Positions 57,877-64,000 of a DNA stretch of 64,000 bases are shown in pieces. The notes under the pieces are model-generated. The model saw only the letters and a list, made by a program, of their open reading frames with translations, was not told the origin of the DNA and searched no databases. This stretch comes from Peromyscus leucopus (Eukaryota > Chordata > Mammalia > Rodentia > Cricetidae). The stretch is from assembly GCF_004664715.2 (NCBI RefSeq), contig NC_051074.1, positions 18,787,558-18,851,557 of the forward strand. Reading direction: 5' to 3'. Each line of letters starts with the position of its first letter. Position 1 is the stretch's first letter. The position numbers were made by a program, and so were the translations under genes.

Positions 57877-60800
57877 CCTGTTATTCATGCTTTTACAACT
57901 ACTTATCCACAGTTAATTTACTTACATTAAGATGGCTTACCCTGGGCAGAGAGAACAAGGTGGGGGGATTCTTATAGCCAGCTTTTCTGGCTGCCCTGAC
58001 TCAGTCCCATCCATGATACCCTTTCTCTGGTCTACTCATTTATAGTCACATGACTCCTAAACACTGACCGTGAAACTTGTGTTTTAAATCCCTAGTTGAG
58101 TTATTTTGCTAACTTTCATACTAAGAGGCACTAAATGAAGTGAGATTCATAAAATCCCACAGAGTTGAGTTTTGCTGCTACTATTTCCCTAACAAGGCTA
58201 GAATAAGAGTGTGCTAGATTCATTTCTGATTGTCCACAACTTTGTTACTCTTCAAGCAGAGCTTAGAACTTGAAATCCAGGTTCAGAAATAGAGTATGTT
58301 CACAGATACACATTTAATTAAAGTCCAGGCTTTTGTTGATGCAGGTGTGGGCCTCCCTGAGTCATCTAAGCTCTCTGGGCTTCATATTTCCTCTTTAAAA
58401 GCCATGGGAAATGCTCCTTATGCATAAAACACTTTGAGCTCCCCAGATGAAAGCCCACGTGTGAGTGTGATGTGTATTTATTGCCTCTTTGCGGATGGAA
58501 AGCGGCAGCCTTCTGCTGGAGATGGGATTAGAGATTCGGGCCACACCAGGGAAGAGGGGACAAAAATGAGCAACAAGCCGTCAGAATAAATAAAATCGAA
58601 AAGAAGGGGAACAGTACTTTTACAAAAGAAACATCAGTTACGAAACTGGTGGTTTAATTTGGTATGCTTTCCACTTTTAAAAAATTGAGCTCAACTGCAT
58701 GTATAATGAGCTACAAGCAGAAGGTACATTCAGTAGTACATGAATAAAAAATGACCTTTTCATTTGCTCTTCCGTAGCTTGGCATTCCTATATTATTAAA
58801 ATATAATGTATAAAAGATTAAGTAAGCATATTAGCATACAGACATCAAGCCTCTATGCCCGTGGATGTGATGGCTAGCCAATACAAAGCTAGAAATCTAT
58901 CCGTGTATATTCATATTTTAATAAGGTAAGTATCAATTAAAATGAACACAAGGCCTTCTAATAACAATTACAGTCAATTATTTTCTTGGGTATGGAAAAG
59001 GAGGCAAGGAAGAGCGACTCCCTAAAGGAAGCCACAAATACTAATCACAAAATATTCAGTTGCTGGGAGAAGCTCAATTTCACGTTACAGAAAACAATTA
59101 AACAGATAAACTCCCTGGCCTAGTGCGATGAAACATTCTCAGTCCAGAAATTAAAATAATAAAACAGTTTTCATAACATTTTTGAAATCAGCCATTTATT
59201 AATTTCTCAAAAAATAATTGTTTATTTCCATGCCACTTAAAACACACAATAGGGAGATGTACAGTTGTTAAGAGAGTGCACAAAGAATTGCGAAAACATA
59301 TGACATAAAATTATCAAATTCCAAAGGCCAGGTTTCCCTCTCGCTTCACTGTGTGTAAGCAAAACAAGTTCATAAAAGAAAACACAGAATTAGGAAAAGT
59401 GAAAAACTGGAAAATGATGCTATGAGTTTGGTGCAATTGCTGTCACCTGTATATCTCTTCCCTCTTTTTTACTTTCTCTTGTGCTTGCTTCTTTTTATCT
59501 CATTCATTGTTATACTAGAGAGACACGATGCTCCATCACGCTCTTTTCAGCTATCTATCAAGAGTATTTTAAACAGGGTGCATTTTCCATGTTCATTGAA
59601 AGGTCTTTTCCCCCACTCTCCAAACAACTGCTTTAATCTCTCACAATGGAAAGCTGGCATGCCTTAATGTACAAAGAGGAGGTTCTGTGGAAGCTAGAAA
59701 TCTGTCATTGTCCCATTGGCTGTTTCCAAGAGGGTTGAAAAATGGACCAGCAAAGAACACACTGCAGTGCCTGAGTGACAGACCCAGACTTTTCCAGGTC
59801 AAATACCTAAGATTTTAGCCCTGTACTCCATTGCTAGAAGACTGTGTGGTGTAACGAAGAATAACCTAAAAGCCAGTTAGCGATCTTCCCCATGTTCCAC
59901 TCTAAAGGCCGAGCTGTCCACTTAGCTCCATGGTAGACCCTCTCCATGCTCTAGGACCCTCAGCCAATAATCCTCAATGAGCAATGAGACCAGAGACAGT
60001 CTCTAAACTGTGCCTCCTAGCCTGCCACAGTCCAAAGGAAGGGCCTAAAAGAGAATATAGAGTGTGTACTAGAGAGAAAAGAAGTCACTCATAAATGTGA
60101 CTATTAAAATAAATTAAAATGTCACTTATGTTTTTAAAAAGTAGGTAAGTGAAAATCATACAAATAGTACACTAAATGAAATCTAAAGTGGGGTGGGGGC
60201 AAACACTTCCTTTTAAAATGATGTAAATATAAATGGACCTTTATAACAGACAAGGCTGTCTTATGTTCTCACAGTTTCCTTGGGAGAAAAACAAAAGTGA
60301 CTTTATTTTTAAAAATCAGTTTGCGATGAATAAAATTTATCATGTACTGATGCATTATTTCTCAATTTCTTTTTCATATTATCTCTTGGAGATAAATGGC
60401 AATAACACACACATTAAAATGACACTAAAAGCAGCTTTTTATAGTTTTAATTATTTTTTCCTTTTTGGTAATAAAAATGATGGGGTGTGTTTGCATGTGT
60501 TATATATTGAGAAGCTATAATACTGTTTAAATATTCATAATTGTAGAAATAACTCTCACTTGGTATTTTGAAAATAAAATGAATTGCGTCTACTCCCTTA
60601 ATATCATGCCCCTTTATTAATGCATATTGTGGGCACACCTATATTGATGTCAATCAATCACTTATTATGCTTCATATCCATCCTGAATAATGCTGCGTAA
60701 GGACAATTTTCTTTTATGAGTCCGTGAAGTTTCACTTTTGAGGACTAACCCCCCATCTGTAATGTGGGTAACGAGCATTGCCCTCTGCTGCTCTCAGAAC

Positions 60801-61544
60801 TCGGCCTTGGCAACGCCAAGCATGTGTCATTAGCCGTGCAGTCTCCCTGCCTTGGAGTTTCTCCTAAGAAATGAAACCCACACAGATGAACCCACAGCGA
60901 TGGAGCCCAGATGTCACCTGACATTCCACAGACAGAGTGGCTCAGCAGGATCTCCTGAGGGCGGTGCTTCAGTGGGATTTCCAATGAGGCTGCATTCCTC
61001 ACCTCTGCAGTCCAGAAACAATTTTATTATACAGAAATGGAGAAAAATCCATGAAAGCCAAACTCCTATTTAATGCTAGCTGACTAATTTAGGAGACATT
61101 ACTGTAATGAGAGCGTGGCATGCAGAAACTGACAGTACAGTGTCCAGCGTGGGTTGACACTGTCCCTCACCTCAAGAGATTGATAATAATCTCAGTTCTT
61201 TACCAAGCAGTTCAGAGAACGTTCTGGCAACTTCCTTGACTCTTTATCATCTAAGCCTTTTCATTTAATTTAACTATTTAAACTTGATTTTAGTTATTTT
61301 ATTTAAGTAACAATTATATAGAAGCTACCACAGTAGGCAAAGCAAACAGTCTACCTGTCTTTCCTGTCACCTCGAGATAGGATTTCTCATATGGAGCTTA
61401 CCCTATTAGCAATTTCTTGAAGAAACTTCCAAGGATAATTTGTAAACTTCTAAACAAATGCATATGTACACATCTATGCATGACAGATATGAATGTATGC
61501 ACGCAGAAATACACTTGCTTTCATGTAAGTTACAGCATGTCATA
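57877..61544. other. Unique intronic sequence
   Basis: About 3.7 kb almost free of recognisable repeats. gagtcatctaagctctctgg near 58359 may be a MIR remnant. See the finding on 58350-59180. Confidence 0.45.
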
Positions 61545-61597
61545 CATGCTTACTTAGCACATGTAAGGTCCTGGGCTTAATCCTCAGACTCTAAAAT
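61545..61597 (+). mobile_element. ID-type SINE fragment
   Basis: catgcttacttagcacatgt followed by aaggtcctgggcttaatcct resembles the ID/B4 anticodon to T-arm region. Confidence 0.5.
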
Positions 61598-62429
61598 AAA
61601 GGGACCTTTTCCAAGACATACTGAAAATAACATATACTGTATGTCCTTCCATTTACACACATATAAGCTCATCTATTAGGTAAGTATCTACAAGTAAAAT
61701 TTTGGGTCAAAGGGTATCTACACTTTTTACCTGAAAAGACACTGCCAAATTGTTTTATATATTTTTTCAATGCTAAATTTATAATTAAAAACAAAATATC
61801 AATTAATGTATAGCATATTATGAATGCATCATGATTTACTACGAATTTTCAGAATAGACAATTTTTTTTCGAATTGCCTTTCTATTCCAATAATTACTGT
61901 AATAACTCAAACTATGTGATTAATTATAGATTCCTAGGAAACAAGACCATCATAGGGAATATATTCCTAAATAAACAAATGAGAAACAAGAAACACATAA
62001 TGTACCCAACATCAAAATATTTCAACTTTTGTTTTTCAAAGGGTCCCCTTGGATGGGGGCACTGGTACATGTGTATACCCCCAGACTGGCACAGGGGGTC
62101 ACTGGAGCCCACGTTCCAGGTCCGTGTGGTAACAAAGGCAGAACTTGTCTTGAGCAACAGGCAGAACAGTTAATAAACACCTCATCTTAGTATCATATGC
62201 ATATTTCTTTTCCCTCCTGTCTCGGAACAGAAGTAATATTACTTCTATTAGTAGTAGACCCTACCACACATAGTCTGAGTTCAAACTTTATTGGATGAAT
62301 AAGCAAACATGTGAAAACATTCCTAAAGGCAGCGATAAACATTTTTAAAATTCACTCCTATGCAAGAATGGGAAGAAATGTAAAGGGATAATTTACTTCT
62401 CTAGTAGCTCAGTTCTTACTGCGTCTCTC
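61598..62429. other. Unique AT-rich intron
   Basis: No gene or repeat recognised. Confidence 0.5.
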
Positions 62430-62501
62430 AAAAAAGTGGGAAGCTGACCTTAGGCCCTCATGCCAGCAAGCACTCTAACTCTAGAATGTATCCCCAGCCA
62501 T
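62430..62501 (-). mobile_element. ID/B4-type SINE fragment
   Basis: ctgaccttaggccctcatgc, cagcaagcactctaactcta and gaatgtatccccagcc are a reverse ID head. Confidence 0.65.
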
Positions 62502-63769
62502 GTTTCCAGAACTTACTCACTTGGTCAAAAAAGTTCATAAACTATTATATTCCAACTACTTAAAAACCACATTTAGAACTAAATTTCCTATTTGTAATTG
62601 TGTGCTTATTTTCTTAAGGATAGAGAGAGGGTAAGTGTAGCCAAGTTATAGGCCTCGATACGTAGATATGCTCCTCTGCATTTCTTAATACAGTAAGCAG
62701 ACCTCTCCATGAGAGTTAAAACTGCTTTACAATGGTAAATCTGTCACTTGTGGGAAACACAAATCAGGTCACTAGTAAGCTATGCACTAAGTACGTGGTT
62801 CTGAAGAACACTCTATAATCTAACAAATTAGGTAGTGAGTGCTCAGTTACACATCAGAGGGTCTTCTCCAATGAGAATCCTCTTCTACTGATCACGTCTG
62901 GTCACCGTCTGACAGTAACTGTTACGTGATGTTGCCTTGACTTTGTGAGATCACATTTCACATTCACTCACACACTCAAACAGCCTAAGGAACTCAGGGG
63001 GAACAAACAGTGGATTGCATTTTGTTAATTCTTTACATTTTATTCACCATGCTAAAATATCACAAAATTGTTGATTTTTGGCTGTATGATCTAACATGTT
63101 CACTTAAAAATGTGCATTAATTAAAGTATACATAGAACATTTGATTTTCAATTAAATATTTTGACATACTCATTCTAGTAAACTATGAAAAGTCAATTAT
63201 CTTGAAACACTTTGAAGTCAGAGATGTTTGTGTTAAAGCTAGCAAAACAAAGTTTTTCTTTGTAACTCGAATAAAATACAAATAGTCCTAAAAGCTAGCA
63301 GACATTTTCTGATAAGTCTTAACCCAAAGTGAAGGTTTATGCTTATGTGAGCAATAGATGCCTGGAAGACAGCATTTACAGTAAAAAATATAGGCATGGT
63401 TCAAAACAAAATTAGGAAAAAATACCGACCTTGGGCATGGATAGCTAACGGGACAGTAGGGATGCTCTTAGCATTGGAATACTTTAACAACACCTGTACC
63501 TGCATATACACAAACAGCTACTACACATAGTTTAGCTTTTTATGTTCTTAAACTTTAGAGGCAAAGCTATGAGAAATAGGAAAAACTACACATATCCTAA
63601 AGATTGTAATTCAAATGAATTTTGGTAAAATACTAATTTTACTAGATGTTACTTGTTTCTGCTTTTTTATGTGATGGTATATCTGCATTGAATAAGTGAC
63701 TATCTCAAGCGATATTAGGAACTTCGGAATGCAGCTTTGTAGAAGAATGCTTACTTAACATTCAATCCT
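62502..63769. other. Unique AT-rich intron
   Basis: No gene or repeat recognised. Confidence 0.5.
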
Positions 63770-63779
63770 CAACAGTAAC

Positions 63780-63944
63780 TTTTTTTTGGGGGGGGGGGGC
63801 TTTTTGACACAGGGTTTCTCTGTGTAGCTTTGCGCCTTTCCTGGGATTCACTTGGTAGCCCAGGCTGGCCTCGAACTCACAGAGATCCGCCTGGCTCTGC
63901 CTCCCGAATGCTGGGATTAAAGGCGTGCGCCACCACCGCCCTGC
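63780..63944 (-). mobile_element. Young B1 SINE with perfect target duplication
   Basis: gacacagggtttctctgtgt, agctttgcgcctttcctggg, attcacttggtagcccaggc, tggcctcgaactcacagaga, tccgcctggctctgcctccc and ttaaaggcgtgcgccaccac are a full reverse B1 that retains many CpGs. It is flanked by exact 10-bp duplications caacagtaac at 63770-63779 and 63945-63954. On the sense strand its tail is A5, G, C12, A8. The 'ctttgcgcctttcc' and 'cacttggtagccc' variants are ones I associate with cricetid rodents. Confidence 0.95.
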
Positions 63945-64000
63945 CAACAGTAACATTTTTGTTTGTTTGTTTTGAATGTAGATAAGAATTGGAAGTTGAG

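Overview
The window is non-coding DNA from a rodent nuclear genome with one recognisable protein-coding exon. Rodent origin is shown by many B1, B2/B3, ID and B4-type SINEs, rodent L1 3' ends, abundant (CA)n tracts and a URR1-like hAT element. The B1 at 63780-63944 and the interspersed repeat near 46040-46500 resemble sequences I associate with cricetids (hamsters, voles, deer mice). The family placement is an inference from memory of those repeats, not a database match.

The only gene evidence is a 77-bp minus-strand exon at 30183-30259, flanked by AG and GT splice signals. It encodes 25 complete codons matching the leucine-rich repeat region of FBXL17, the substrate receptor of an SCF ubiquitin ligase. 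The window therefore lies inside the Fbxl17 gene, transcribed right to left. About 33.7 kb of the intron upstream of the exon is on the right (30260-64000) and about 30 kb of the intron downstream is on the left (1-30182). I found no second exon, no other gene and no structural RNA gene.

Layout. 1-8800: unique AT-rich intron with a URR1 element, B3/B2 SINEs, a MIR and a rodent repeat at 6418-6722. 8801-9250: 41-bp minisatellite with a higher-order trimer. 9996-13520: SINEs, a GC/GT alternating tract and two L1-like 3' ends meeting tail to tail. 13520-30182: mostly unique sequence with MIR, old SINEs, several (CA)n tracts and a 17/18-bp CACCTG minisatellite at 22432-22611. 30183-30259: the exon. 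30260-37540: intron with B1 copies, a 298-bp uninterrupted polypurine tract and a 90-bp CA/CGCA tract. 37541-38360: 40-bp minisatellite. 38361-64000: intron with SINEs, a pyrimidine-rich minisatellite, a cricetid-type repeat, a solo LTR nested in an older repeat, a 29-bp minisatellite and a young B1 at the right edge.

No previously undescribed gene system is visible. The most notable structure is tandem-repeat biology: five minisatellites and one compound polypurine tract lie in 64 kb of one gene's introns, and at least one minisatellite abuts the tail of a SINE. Repeat boundaries are estimated by eye, usually within about 10-20 bases, except where exact flanks are given. SINE subfamily names are tentative for diverged copies.
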